DNA of 64,000 nucleotides. Source: UBA981 sp942490995. GTDB taxonomy: Bacteria; Pseudomonadota; Gammaproteobacteria; Ga0077536. Position numbers and translations under genes: made by a program. Positions 52,535-61,446 of this stretch are shown piece by piece; position 1 is the first letter of the stretch; every line of letters starts with the position of its first letter. The DNA lies in the NCBI GenBank assembly GCA_942490995.1, contig CALOBG010000021.1:1-64000 (forward strand), given 5' to 3'. The notes under the pieces were generated by a model. It did not search any database and was not told the DNA's origin. It worked only from the letters and a program-made list of their open reading frames with translations.

Positions 52535-53350
52535 ATGCAGGATTTTACCGACAAGGTCGCCGTGATCACCGGCGGCGCCAGCGGCATCGGCTATGCCGTG
52601 GCGCAGGCGCTGGCCGCGAGCGGCGCAAAACTGGTACTCGCCGATATCGAGGCGACCGCCCTCAACGGCGCCGTCGCATCACTCGTCGCCGACGGCGCGG
52701 ACGCTATCGGCGTGGTCACCGATGTCGCCGACCGACTCGCCGTCGAGGCCCTCGCCGATCGCGCCTTCGAACAGCACAATGCCGTCGACATCGTCATGCA
52801 CAATGCCGGCGTCGCGGTTTTCGGTCCCCTCCACGAACTCACTCATGCGGACTGGGAATGGTCGGTCTCGGTCAATCTCTGGGGGCCGATCCATGGCGTC
52901 GAGGCATTTTTGCCGCGCATGATCGAGCAAGGGCGCGGCGGCCACATGGTGTTCACCGCCAGCTTCGCCGGGCTGGTACCGAATCGCGATCTGGGACCAT
53001 ATAACGTGACCAAGGCCGCGGTCGTCGCGCTGGCTGAATCGGTGCGCAAGGATGCCCGCGAACACGGCATTGGCGCTTCGGTGCTGTGTCCGATGCGGGT
53101 CACCAGCAATATTGACTACAGCGCTCGAAACCGTCCTGAGGCACTCGGTGGCAAACATGCCAATCGCACGTATACCGACGAAGAACGCGCGGCGCTGGAC
53201 GGCCGCATGCTGGCCGTCGAACCGGTCGCGCACATGGTTCTCGAGGCGATCCGTTCGAATGCCCCGTACATCCATACCCACAAGGAAGCCGAAGCCTATT
53301 TCCGCAAACGCGCCGAGCGTATCAGCAGCGCGTTTGCTTCCGCACTGTAG
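52535..53350 (+). CDS. short-chain dehydrogenase/reductase
   Basis: The 271-residue protein has TGGASGIG, LADIEATA, VMHNAGVAVFG (NNAG variant HNAG), FTASFAG and YNVTKAA, so the Ser-Tyr-Lys set of classical SDRs is complete. A strong AGGGAGGA supports ATG 52535. The region TSNIDYSARNRPEALGG forms the substrate loop. Substrate unknown. The gene is divergent from the symporter genes. Confidence 0.9.
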   Translation: MQDFTDKVAVITGGASGIGYAVAQALAASGAKLVLADIEATALNGAVASLVADGADAIGVVTDVADRLAVEALADRAFEQHNAVDIVMHNAGVAVFGPLHELTHADWEWSVSVNLWGPIHGVEAFLPRMIEQGRGGHMVFTASFAGLVPNRDLGPYNVTKAAVVALAESVRKDAREHGIGASVLCPMRVTSNIDYSARNRPEALGGKHANRTYTDEERAALDGRMLAVEPVAHMVLEAIRSNAPYIHTHKEAEAYFRKRAERISSAFASAL

Positions 53351-53461
53351 CAGACTGGTGAAAAACTACTGCGGATGCCGTGGGCGCCCGGGTGCGGCCG
53401 CCACCACCTGTCACGTTTCATCGCGTCGCGACGTCTTCACTGTAACCACGCGGAGACGACC

Positions 53462-53857
53462 ATGCTGCGAAATCTGATTGCTATCGCCATTGCGCTGTTC
53501 TACAGCGCAAACGGCAGCTTCATGCTCCTTGACCCGGCGGCCTGGTACGCCGCCGTACCCGGGGTCAGCGGCCCGATGAATGCCCACTTTATCCGTGATA
53601 TCGGCTTCATTTATCTGCTCAGCGCCCTGGCCTTGCTGCTCGCTACACGCCGTCCGCGCCAGTTCGCCTTATGGGCCGGCCTCGGCACCGCCTGGCCGGC
53701 GCTGCATGCGCTGTTCCATCTCGGCGAATGGTGGCGCCACGGACTGTCCTCGGCTGCCGTCTGCGCCGCCGAGATCGCCGGCGTCTTCGTGCCCGTCGTG
53801 GTGGGCGCCTTGCTCGTCATCGGCGCCGCTCGTGGGCCGCATACACTCAATACCTGA
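53462..53857 (+). CDS. small four-helix membrane protein of unknown function
   Basis: The 131-residue protein is mostly hydrophobic with four probable transmembrane segments: LIAIAIALFYSANGSFMLL, IGFIYLLSALALLLA, FALWAGLGTAWPALHALFHL and IAGVFVPVVVGALLVIGAA. PAAWYAAVPGV and HFIRDIGFIYL follow a pattern I have seen in small hypothetical proteins, but no function can be given. It lies 14 bp before the AhpD-like gene and is probably co-transcribed with it. Confidence 0.72.
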   Translation: MLRNLIAIAIALFYSANGSFMLLDPAAWYAAVPGVSGPMNAHFIRDIGFIYLLSALALLLATRRPRQFALWAGLGTAWPALHALFHLGEWWRHGLSSAAVCAAEIAGVFVPVVVGALLVIGAARGPHTLNT

Positions 53858-53871
53858 CCAGGAGTCCGACC

Positions 53872-54405
53872 ATGCTCAAAAGCCTGTTGCACTGGCGCAT
53901 CCGCGCATTCGAACGGCGCTACGACTACGACGCCGGTTTTCTCCACGAACTTGTCGATATCGATATCGCCGGCCTGTTTAAGATCCAGCGCCTGACCGGT
54001 ATCGGCCAGCACCACGGCGGCCTGCCGGCAAGCGCACTGTACGCGGCGAAACTTGCTGCCGCGATGCACGAAGACTGCGGGCCCTGCGCACAGATCGTGA
54101 TCAATATGGCGCTCGAAGCCGGCGTCGAGGGCGCGCAGTTGGCGGCGCTGGCCGCAGGCACGCTCGAGCGGGTGCCGGCCGACACCGCGGCGGCGTTCCG
54201 TTTCGCCCGTGCCGTCCTCGAGCGCGGTGAACTCGAAGCCGCACGCGCGGCGGTGATCGAACATTTTGGTGCGCGGGGCCCGGCCTGCCTGGGCCTCGCC
54301 CTGTCGGTGGGACGGACTTACCCGGTGCTGAAACGCGCCATGGGACATGCGCAGACCTGCGTGGCGCTCGACGTTGGCGGCGTGCCGATAGCGGCGGCGC
54401 ACTGA
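53872..54405 (+). CDS. AhpD/carboxymuconolactone decarboxylase-like protein
   Basis: The 177-residue protein is helical with a CxxC in MHEDCGPCAQIVINMALEAGV, placed as in the AhpD/CMD family, followed by LAALAAGTLERVPAD and AFRFARAVLE. In AhpD a histidine follows the second cysteine by four residues; here that position is valine, so the proton-relay is incomplete. A disulfide-based peroxide or thiol redox role is possible. CAGGAG precedes ATG 53872. The gene lies 90 bp before soxB. Confidence 0.75.
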   Translation: MLKSLLHWRIRAFERRYDYDAGFLHELVDIDIAGLFKIQRLTGIGQHHGGLPASALYAAKLAAAMHEDCGPCAQIVINMALEAGVEGAQLAALAAGTLERVPADTAAAFRFARAVLERGELEAARAAVIEHFGARGPACLGLALSVGRTYPVLKRAMGHAQTCVALDVGGVPIAAAH

Positions 54406-54495
54406 ACCGCAAGTCGGCGGCGCGCCGCGACCGGCGGCTGTGATTTCGACTAGAATCGAGACCTCGCCAACCGTGATCGATGGTTTCGAACCGCC

Positions 54496-55737
54496 ATGGC
54501 CCTGCGCCTGCTCAAATACGCGTTTATCGAGGACTACGCGGAACCGCGCTGGTTCAACACGCCCGCCGCGCTGAAACCCAGCTACGACGTGGTGATCATC
54601 GGCGCTGGCGGCCACGGCCTGGCCTGCGCCCACTACCTCGCGCAGAACCACGGCATTACCGATGTCGCGGTTCTCGACCGCAGTTACCTTGGCGGCGGCA
54701 ACACCGGCCGCAACACCACCATCATCCGTTCCAACTACCTGACCCCAGAGGGGGTGAAGTTCTACGACGCCAGCATCGCGCTGTTTCGCGACCTGTCCGC
54801 CGATCTCGAAACCAACATATTTTATTCCGAGCGCGGCCACTTCACCCTCGCGCATAACGAATCGACCATGCGCACCGCGCGCTGGCGCGCCGAGGTCAAC
54901 AAGCACCACGGTGTCGACAGCGAGGCAGTCGGGATCGACGAAATCAGGCGCGCCTGCCCCGAGCTGCGCATCGATTGCGGCGGCAACCACGCCGTCGAAG
55001 GCGCGCTCTACCACGCTCCGGGCGCGATCGCGCGGCACGATGCGGTGGCCTGGGGTTACGCGCGCCAGGCCAGCCGCCGCGGCGTCGAGATCCACCAGCA
55101 CACCGAGGTCACGGCGATACAGGTCGACAGCGGCCGCGTCAGCGGCGTGGTTACGCCACGCGGTACGATCAGCACCCGCCGCGTACTGTCGGCGGTGGCC
55201 GGTCATACGCCGAGCGTACTCGGCATGGTCGGGCTCAAGTCACCGATCGAAATATTTCCCCTGCAGGCCTGTGTCACCGAACCGATGAAACCGTGGCTGG
55301 ATACCATCATCGTGTCCGGCAGTCTGCATCTGTATGTTTCGCAGAGCTCGCGCGGCGAGCTGGTCATGGGTGCCGCGCTGGATCCGTTTGAACTGCACTC
55401 GCGGCGTTCGACGTTTGAATTCGTCAGCGGGCTCGCCGATCAGATCCTTGACCTGTTTCCGTTCCTGGCAGGCGTGAAAGTGAACCGCCAGTGGGCCGGC
55501 ATGGCGGACATGACGCCGGACTTCGCACCGATCATGGGCACCACCCCGGTCGAGGGGTTTTTTATCGACGCCGGCTGGGGTACGTATGGCTTCAAGGCGA
55601 CACCGATCAGCGGCCAGACCATGGCCAATACCATCGCCCGCGATCGCGACGATGCGCTGATCGGCGCTTTCAATCTGTCGCGTTTCGATAATTTTCGCGT
55701 GGTCGGCGAAAAAGGCGCCGCCGCCATCGGGCACTAG
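54496..55737 (+). CDS. soxB: sarcosine oxidase beta subunit
   Basis: The 413-residue protein matches the beta subunit of heterotetrameric sarcosine oxidase: YDVVIIGAGGHGLACAHYLAQ (FAD), GGGNTGRNTTIIRSNYL, ARHDAVAWGYAR (H181; this histidine region carries covalent FMN in characterised enzymes, from memory) and DMTPDFAPIMGTTPVEGFFIDAGWGTYGFKATP. The subunit oxidises N-methyl groups of amines such as sarcosine. It opens a soxBDAG operon; soxD follows after 14 bp. Confidence 0.92.
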   Translation: MALRLLKYAFIEDYAEPRWFNTPAALKPSYDVVIIGAGGHGLACAHYLAQNHGITDVAVLDRSYLGGGNTGRNTTIIRSNYLTPEGVKFYDASIALFRDLSADLETNIFYSERGHFTLAHNESTMRTARWRAEVNKHHGVDSEAVGIDEIRRACPELRIDCGGNHAVEGALYHAPGAIARHDAVAWGYARQASRRGVEIHQHTEVTAIQVDSGRVSGVVTPRGTISTRRVLSAVAGHTPSVLGMVGLKSPIEIFPLQACVTEPMKPWLDTIIVSGSLHLYVSQSSRGELVMGAALDPFELHSRRSTFEFVSGLADQILDLFPFLAGVKVNRQWAGMADMTPDFAPIMGTTPVEGFFIDAGWGTYGFKATPISGQTMANTIARDRDDALIGAFNLSRFDNFRVVGEKGAAAIGH

Positions 55738-55751
55738 GATCCGGCGGTTAC

Positions 55752-55997
55752 ATGAAAACCATCGACTGCCCGCTACTTGGACGCCGCGCCGTGAGTGAGT
55801 TCACCGTCAGCGGCGTGCTCGCCCCGGAGCCCGCCGAACTCGGCGCACACAGCGCCGCGAGATGGGTCTACGAACGCAACAGCGTGCCCGGCGAACGCAA
55901 CGAATGGTGGTTCCATGGACCGAGCCAGCTATGGTTCGTTGTCCGCCGCGACACCGCAAGCGACGCCATACTCGAGGTTCGGCGCGCTCGTGGCTAG
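55752..55997 (+). CDS. soxD: sarcosine oxidase delta subunit, zinc ligands degenerate
   Basis: The 81-residue protein keeps the SoxD frame: short N-terminus, EF after the first motif, W.YER.S.PGE, WWFHG, LWF and RDT. The known delta subunits bind zinc through CPxCG and HxxGC. Here the first motif is CPLLG, so the second cysteine is lost, and the second is HGPSQLWF, without cysteine and one residue shorter. The subunit is therefore unlikely to hold zinc in the standard way. Its stop lies inside the soxA start region (8-nt overlap). Confidence 0.82.
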   Translation: MKTIDCPLLGRRAVSEFTVSGVLAPEPAELGAHSAARWVYERNSVPGERNEWWFHGPSQLWFVVRRDTASDAILEVRRARG

Positions 55998-58869
55998 ACG
56001 GCTTCCACCCCGCGAGGGCGAGTGGATCGCGCGCGACCGGCCGCTGGCGTTTCGTTTTGAAGGGCAGCCGATCGCGGCCTACGACGGTGACGTGATCAGC
56101 AGCGCCCTGATCGCTAACGGCCAGCGCACCCTCGCGCGCAGTTTCAAATATCACCGTCCGCGCGGGGTGCTGTCGCTGGCCAACCACGATGCCAACGTGT
56201 TGCTCGCCGATGCCGACCGCACCCACATCCGCGCCGACGTCGATGCGCCGCGCGCCGGCATGGACTACTTCGCCGTGAACACCTTTGGCGGACTCAAGTA
56301 CGACCGCGCACAGCTTTTATCGTGGCTGGCGCCGATACTGCCGGTCGGCTTCTATTACAAGGCGTTTTACCGGCCGCGCTGGGCTTTTCCGTGGTGGGAG
56401 CGGCTGATCCGTGCCGCCGCCGGGCTCGGCGCGATCGACCGCAGCGCGGCGGCGTGGCGCACGCCGGTGCGTAATCACTACTGCGATGTACTCGTCATCG
56501 GCGGCGGCGCTGCCGGCCTGGGCGCCGCGGTGGCGCTCGACGGCAGCGGCCTTGAGGTCGTGATCGCCGATGAAAACGCCCGCTTCGGCGGAACCCTCGA
56601 TTATTTCCACCGCGCTGACGGCTCGGCCCGCCGGTTTCGCGACGAGGCCTTGCAGCGCATCAAAGCCAGCGCCTCGATCACCGCGCTCCCCGGCCACTGC
56701 GCGGCCGGCTTCTATGCTGACCGCAGCGTGCCACTGGTTGCCGCCGATGGCATCGTCAATGTGCATGCGCGCGCGGTGATCATGGCCACCGGGGCCTACG
56801 AGCAACCAGCGGTGTTCCGCAACAACGATGCGCCCGGCGTCATGCTCGCCAGTGCCGCGGCGCGCCTGGTCCATCGCTATGCGGTCGCGCCGGCCGAATC
56901 CGCCTGCGTGCTGGCGGGCACCGATGGCGCATACGAGCTTGCGCTCGATTTGAACGCCGCCGGTCAGAGCATCGGCGCAATCCTCGACCTCGACGACCCG
57001 CAAACCCGTGGTTCGGGTCCTGAACGCGCACTGGCGGCAGGGATCCAGGTCATTCCCGGCGTTGTCATGGACGAAGCGGTGACCCGTCGCGGCGAACTCG
57101 CGGCGGTGCAGTTTCGCAGCGGCGCCGCGCGCGCCGTGCAGCGTATCGAATGCGATGGCCTGTTCATGGGCGTCGGCTGGGCGCCGGCCGCGGGCCTGCT
57201 TTACCAGGCCGGTGTAAACCTCGTTTATGACTCGAACGTGGGCCAGGTTGTGCCGCAGCACATGCCGGGCGGGCTCTATGCCTGCGGGCGCGTCAACGGT
57301 GTTTTTGCACTCGACGCCCGTATTGCCGACGGCGCCGCCGCCGCCGCCGAGGTCGCCGCGGATCTCGGCACTGCTCGCAGCGAGGCGCCGCGTCCGCCGC
57401 GCGCAAACCGCGCTCAATCGCACCCCTACCCGATCACGAGCCATCGCAAAGGCAAGGAATTTGTCGATTTCGACGAAGACCTGACCATTAACGATCTGCG
57501 CACGGCGTGGCGCGAGGGATTCGATTCGGTCGAATTGATGAAACGCTATTCGACCATCGGCATGGGGCCGAGCCAGGGCAAAACCTCGAACATGAACGGC
57601 GTGCGGATACTTGCCGCGCTCACCGCAAAGCCGCTGTCGGCGCTCGGTGTTACCACCACACGACCGTTCACCCACCCCGTCGCGCTCGGTCAACTCGCCG
57701 GCCGCCGGCTGCGCCGTCAATGGTGCACGCCGTTACACACCATTCATCGCGAACTGAATGCTGACCTCGCCGAGGCCGGCACCTGGCTGCGACCCATGAG
57801 CTATACGCCGCATTCGCCACGCAGCGCCGTCCACAACGAATACCACGCCGTGCGCGAGCGGGTCGGCATTATCGACGTGTCTACGCTGGGTAAAATTGAG
57901 CTGTTCGGACGCGATGCCGGCGCGCTGCTCGAACACGCCTACACCTGCAGTTTCGACAAGCTGCGCACCGGTATGACGCGTTACGTGTTCATGGTTGACG
58001 GCGGCGGCACCCTGATCGACGACGGCGTCGCGGCGCGCTTCGGCGACGAGCACTTTTATGTCACCACCACGAGTTCGAATTCGCGCGCGGTAGTGCGCCA
58101 GTTACAGCTGTTTGCCGACCAGCTTGAACTCGATGTCGCGATCCTCGATCGCAGCTTCCAGGTCGGCGCCGTCAACCTCGCCGGACCGCGGGCGCGTGAG
58201 CTACTTGCGCCGTTCTGCGACATCGCGCTTGGCGAAGAGGCGTTTCCCTACCTTGGCGTACGCAGCGGTCGCGTGGCCGGCATCCTCGCACGGGTGATGC
58301 GGGTCGGTTTCGTCGGCGAGCTCGGCTACGAAATCCACGTCCCGGCGTCGCACACCGCGGCCCTGTGGCAAGCGCTGATCGAAGCCGGTGCGAGCCACGG
58401 CATCGAACCCTTCGGGGTCGAGGCGCAGCGCCTGTTGCGGCTCGAAAAAGGCCACCTGATCGTCGGCCAGGACAGCGACGGCACGACCAACCCCTACGAA
58501 GTCAATCTGGGCTGGGGTGTCAACCTGAAAAAACCGCGTTTCAACGGTAAACACGCGCTGGAAGTTTTCAGGACTCGGGTTGAGCGACGCCTGGCCGGGT
58601 TCGAATACTGGCCAGCGAGCAATGAACCGATGCTGGAGAACAATCTCGTCATCGAGCATGGCGCGATCGCCGGGCGCGTGACGAGTGTCGCCTGGAGTCC
58701 GCACCGTGAAGCGGTCATCGGGCTGGCGTTCGTTTCCGCGCGCCTGGCGAACAGCGGGCAGATCCTGAGCGTACGCCTGTCCAGCGGCGCCGTGGTCTCG
58801 ACAACGGTGGTGGATACACCGTTTTATGACCCGTCCAATCAGCGCCAGCAGCAGGCTTCCAGCCCATGA
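55990..58869 (+). CDS. soxA: sarcosine oxidase alpha subunit
   Basis: The 959-residue protein has an N-terminal Fer2-like domain (LAFRFEGQPIAAYDGDVISSALIANG), an NAD/FAD Rossmann domain from about residue 165 (VLVIGGGAAGLGAAVAL, MATGAYEQPAVF, YACGRVNGVF) and a C-terminal GcvT-like tetrahydrofolate-binding domain from about residue 600 (YHAVRERVGIIDVSTLGKIELFG ... LRLEKGHLIVGQDSDGTTNP). The best start is GTG 55990 with GAGG upstream; an in-frame extension to 55795 would overlap all of soxD. It is coupled to soxG by ATGA (58866-58869). Confidence 0.92.
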   Translation: MARRLPPREGEWIARDRPLAFRFEGQPIAAYDGDVISSALIANGQRTLARSFKYHRPRGVLSLANHDANVLLADADRTHIRADVDAPRAGMDYFAVNTFGGLKYDRAQLLSWLAPILPVGFYYKAFYRPRWAFPWWERLIRAAAGLGAIDRSAAAWRTPVRNHYCDVLVIGGGAAGLGAAVALDGSGLEVVIADENARFGGTLDYFHRADGSARRFRDEALQRIKASASITALPGHCAAGFYADRSVPLVAADGIVNVHARAVIMATGAYEQPAVFRNNDAPGVMLASAAARLVHRYAVAPAESACVLAGTDGAYELALDLNAAGQSIGAILDLDDPQTRGSGPERALAAGIQVIPGVVMDEAVTRRGELAAVQFRSGAARAVQRIECDGLFMGVGWAPAAGLLYQAGVNLVYDSNVGQVVPQHMPGGLYACGRVNGVFALDARIADGAAAAAEVAADLGTARSEAPRPPRANRAQSHPYPITSHRKGKEFVDFDEDLTINDLRTAWREGFDSVELMKRYSTIGMGPSQGKTSNMNGVRILAALTAKPLSALGVTTTRPFTHPVALGQLAGRRLRRQWCTPLHTIHRELNADLAEAGTWLRPMSYTPHSPRSAVHNEYHAVRERVGIIDVSTLGKIELFGRDAGALLEHAYTCSFDKLRTGMTRYVFMVDGGGTLIDDGVAARFGDEHFYVTTTSSNSRAVVRQLQLFADQLELDVAILDRSFQVGAVNLAGPRARELLAPFCDIALGEEAFPYLGVRSGRVAGILARVMRVGFVGELGYEIHVPASHTAALWQALIEAGASHGIEPFGVEAQRLLRLEKGHLIVGQDSDGTTNPYEVNLGWGVNLKKPRFNGKHALEVFRTRVERRLAGFEYWPASNEPMLENNLVIEHGAIAGRVTSVAWSPHREAVIGLAFVSARLANSGQILSVRLSSGAVVSTTVVDTPFYDPSNQRQQQASSP

Positions 58870-59534
58870 GCAGCGTGGCGAAAAGTCCGGTGCTCGAGCT
58901 CTACGACGATGGCGTGACCGCGCTCAGCGTATGCCACGGCATGCACATCGCGAGCGGCGGCGCAGCGCTCGCGGACGGACTCGATGCGCTGGTCGATGTC
59001 AGCGCGCTGCCGCGCCATCTGATCGTCGGCGCCGGTGCGCCAGCATGGCTGCGCAGCCACGCCTGGCAACCGCCGTCGACACTGTTCGAATGCCATCAAC
59101 AATCCGACGGCCACACCCTCGTGCGGCTGCACGATGCGCAATACCTGCTGCTGGCGGCCGTCGACGCGGCGTCCGATCCGCTCGCGGACGTGGCCGCGAT
59201 GGAACTGCCTGCCGACGTCCTGATCCTGCCCTACGAGTGCGCTGAATTCGCCGTACTCGGACCGGCTCGCTTCGACACCCTGCTCGAACTGAGCCGGCTG
59301 GATCCGGCCGTATTGGCGCCGGGGCACTGGTGCGCCACCCAGCTTGCCCATGCCGACGTCGGTATGCGCGTGATCGATCAGCCCCAATCACATTGGCGCA
59401 TCGTGTGCAGCCCGGCCGATGCCCGCTATCTGTTTTCCACGCTACGCGAGTTGCTGCGTGAACGCGGCGGACTCATCACCACCCAGGACGCCTACCGCAT
59501 CTACGCCGGGACGCCGCGCGCGCTGAGCGCGTGA
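58866..59534 (+). CDS. soxG: sarcosine oxidase gamma subunit
   Basis: The 222-residue protein is encoded directly after soxA with a 4-nt overlap and has the expected size and a GcvT-like pattern: LLAAVDAASDPLADVAAMELPADVLIL, PARFDTLLELSRLDPAVLAPGHWCATQLAHADVGMRVID, and SPADARYLFSTLRELLRE at the end. SoxG is poorly conserved, so the call rests on position and these weak motifs. Confidence 0.83.
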   Translation: MSSVAKSPVLELYDDGVTALSVCHGMHIASGGAALADGLDALVDVSALPRHLIVGAGAPAWLRSHAWQPPSTLFECHQQSDGHTLVRLHDAQYLLLAAVDAASDPLADVAAMELPADVLILPYECAEFAVLGPARFDTLLELSRLDPAVLAPGHWCATQLAHADVGMRVIDQPQSHWRIVCSPADARYLFSTLRELLRERGGLITTQDAYRIYAGTPRALSA

Positions 59535-59535
59535 C

Positions 59536-59937
59536 TCAGCGCGCTTCGAGCCGTTCGAACCGACCCAGCCCGCAGGCTGGCCCGCGCACGCCGGCGAGCT
59601 GCGAATCGAAGGGCCGCAGCACGCGGACCCAGTCGACGTCGCACAGCCGCGCGGTCCTGGTTTCAATCGCGATGGCATGGTGAAAACGCAGCGCCTGGCA
59701 GGGCCGCGGCAGGGTGTTGAGATAGTGGCGGTTGAGACCGACGCGAAACACGATGTGCTGGTGATCGAGGACTCGGATTTCGTCGATATGCGCGAGTGAC
59801 AGGCACTGCTCGATGTCGCCGGTGCGCACGTAGCGCGCCTCGAAGTCGGCGCGACGCGCCTCGGCGCTGGCCGCTGATAGTTCCGCGCTGACTGCGGTCA
59901 GGCTTACCCAGGTCAATAGGGCGATCAGAGTGCGCAT
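59536..59937 (-). CDS. DUF6491 family exported protein
   Basis: The 133-residue protein has a signal peptide (TLIALLTWVSLTAVSAELSA) and the pattern IEQCLSLAHIDEIRVLDHQHIVFRVGLNRHYLNTLPRPCQAL, ARLCDVDWVRVL, GPACGLGRF seen in DUF6491 proteins. Four conserved cysteines may form two disulfides. The function is unknown. A much longer frame continues upstream to 61605, but that part is antisense to the FAD oxidase gene. The gene converges on soxG with 1 bp between stops. Confidence 0.75.
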   Translation of the reverse strand: MRTLIALLTWVSLTAVSAELSAASAEARRADFEARYVRTGDIEQCLSLAHIDEIRVLDHQHIVFRVGLNRHYLNTLPRPCQALRFHHAIAIETRTARLCDVDWVRVLRPFDSQLAGVRGPACGLGRFERLEAR

Positions 59938-60021
59938 GACGGTACTCCCGCCGGTGAATGCTCCTTTCGACCGCCTTCCGGCGCGCCGGTTCCGCGCACT
60001 GGGACCCGTCGGCGCATTCCT

Positions 60022-60027
60022 TATAAT
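60022..60027 (+). promoter_or_regulatory. TATAAT -10 element upstream of the FAD oxidase gene
   Basis: A perfect TATAAT lies 31 nt before ATG 60058. No -35 was recognised at 16-18 bp. Confidence 0.35.
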
Positions 60028-60057
60028 GACCCTCCCTGCCCTGCCGGAACCAGCGCC

Positions 60058-61440
60058 ATGACCGAACTGCTCACCGTTTTCCGCGACCTCCTCGGCGACA
60101 GCGGCGTATTGACCGGCGACGACGTCAGCGCGCGGGTGATGCACCCGTGGTATCCGCGCCCGGTCGAGGCGATGTGTATCCTGCGCCCGTCGACGACCGA
60201 ACAGGTCGCGGCCATCCTGCAGGCGTGTCACGCGCGCGGCCAGAGCGTCATCCCGCACGGCGGCCTGACCGGACTTGTACAGGGCTGCAACTGTAGCGAC
60301 GACGACGTTGTCCTGTCGCTGGAACGCATGAACAAAATAGAAGAGTTCGACCCGGTCGGCCGCACCATGACAGTCCAGGCCGGCGTGCCGCTGCAAATCG
60401 TGCAGGAAACCGCCGAGCAACACGGCCTCATGTTTCCGCTCGACCTCGGCGCGCGTGGCTCGTGCCAGATCGGCGGCAACGTCTCGACCAATGCCGGCGG
60501 CAATCACGTGATCCGCTTCGGCATGACGCGCGACAACGTCCTTGGCCTCGAGGCGGTGCTGGCCGACGGTACCGTCATGACCTCGCTCAACACCATGATC
60601 AAAAACAATGCCGGCTACGATCTGAAACAGCTGTTTGTCGGTACCGAAGGCACGCTCGGCATTATCACGCGCGTGGTCCTGCGCCTGCGCGAGGCGCCGC
60701 GCGCGCACCACACCGCCTTCGCCGGCTTCTCGAATTTCGAGCAGGTCACCGATTTCCTGCGTTTCGCTGACCGCGAACTCGGCGGCGCGTTGTCGTCGTT
60801 CGAGGTGATGTGGGCCGACTATTACGAACTGGTCACCACTTCGCCTACCGACAACCCGCGCCCGGTACCGCTCGATTATCCGCACTATGTCCTCATCGAG
60901 GCGCTCGGCACCGCCCACGACAAGGATAGCAACGTGTTCGAGGAAATCATGGGTCAGGCCCTCGAGGCCGGGCTCATCGCCGACGCCGCGGTCGCCCGCT
61001 CCGAATCGGATCGCAAGGCCATGTGGCGTATCCGCGACTCGGTCGACGCATTTTTCCGTTACGGCCCGGCCTTCCTCTACGACGTCAGCCTCGGCATACG
61101 CTACATGGACGACTACGTCACCGCGGTCAAAAAGCGTCTCGATGAAGCCTGGCCCGAACATTATTGTTTCACCCTCGGCCACATCGGCGACGGCAATATC
61201 CATTTCGCCATCAACGTCGGCGATGACGGCGCCGAAGCACACGCCGCGGTCAACCAATGCGTCTACGAACCGCTGCAGCCGATTGGCGGTTCGATCTCGG
61301 CGGAACACGGCATCGGCACGGAGAAACTCGCCTACCTCGAATTGAGCCGCTCGAGCAGCGAAATCGAACTCATGCGACGACTGAAACAGGCGCTCGATCC
61401 AAAAGGGATCCTGAATCCCGGAAAAATTTTTGCCGCCTGA
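60058..61440 (+). CDS. FAD-linked oxidase, GlcD/D-2-hydroxyacid dehydrogenase type
   Basis: The 460-residue protein has an N-terminal FAD_binding_4 domain (PSTTEQVAAILQACHARGQSVIPHGGLTGLVQG, DLGARGSCQIGGNVSTNAGGNHVIRFGMTRDNVLGLE, KNNAGYDLKQLFVGTEGTLGIIT) and a C-terminal FAD-oxidase_C domain with HIGDGNIHFAIN and SAEHGIGTEK. These are the marks of D-lactate, glycolate or D-2-hydroxyglutarate dehydrogenases; the exact acid is not determined. The transporter gene begins 6 bp later, suggesting uptake and oxidation of the same acid. Confidence 0.92.
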   Translation: MTELLTVFRDLLGDSGVLTGDDVSARVMHPWYPRPVEAMCILRPSTTEQVAAILQACHARGQSVIPHGGLTGLVQGCNCSDDDVVLSLERMNKIEEFDPVGRTMTVQAGVPLQIVQETAEQHGLMFPLDLGARGSCQIGGNVSTNAGGNHVIRFGMTRDNVLGLEAVLADGTVMTSLNTMIKNNAGYDLKQLFVGTEGTLGIITRVVLRLREAPRAHHTAFAGFSNFEQVTDFLRFADRELGGALSSFEVMWADYYELVTTSPTDNPRPVPLDYPHYVLIEALGTAHDKDSNVFEEIMGQALEAGLIADAAVARSESDRKAMWRIRDSVDAFFRYGPAFLYDVSLGIRYMDDYVTAVKKRLDEAWPEHYCFTLGHIGDGNIHFAINVGDDGAEAHAAVNQCVYEPLQPIGGSISAEHGIGTEKLAYLELSRSSSEIELMRRLKQALDPKGILNPGKIFAA

Positions 61441-61446
61441 CCACCA

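Noticed and set aside
56317..57720. 467-codon minus-strand frame within soxA
   Set aside because: Shadow of the soxA coding sequence, no recognisable domain.
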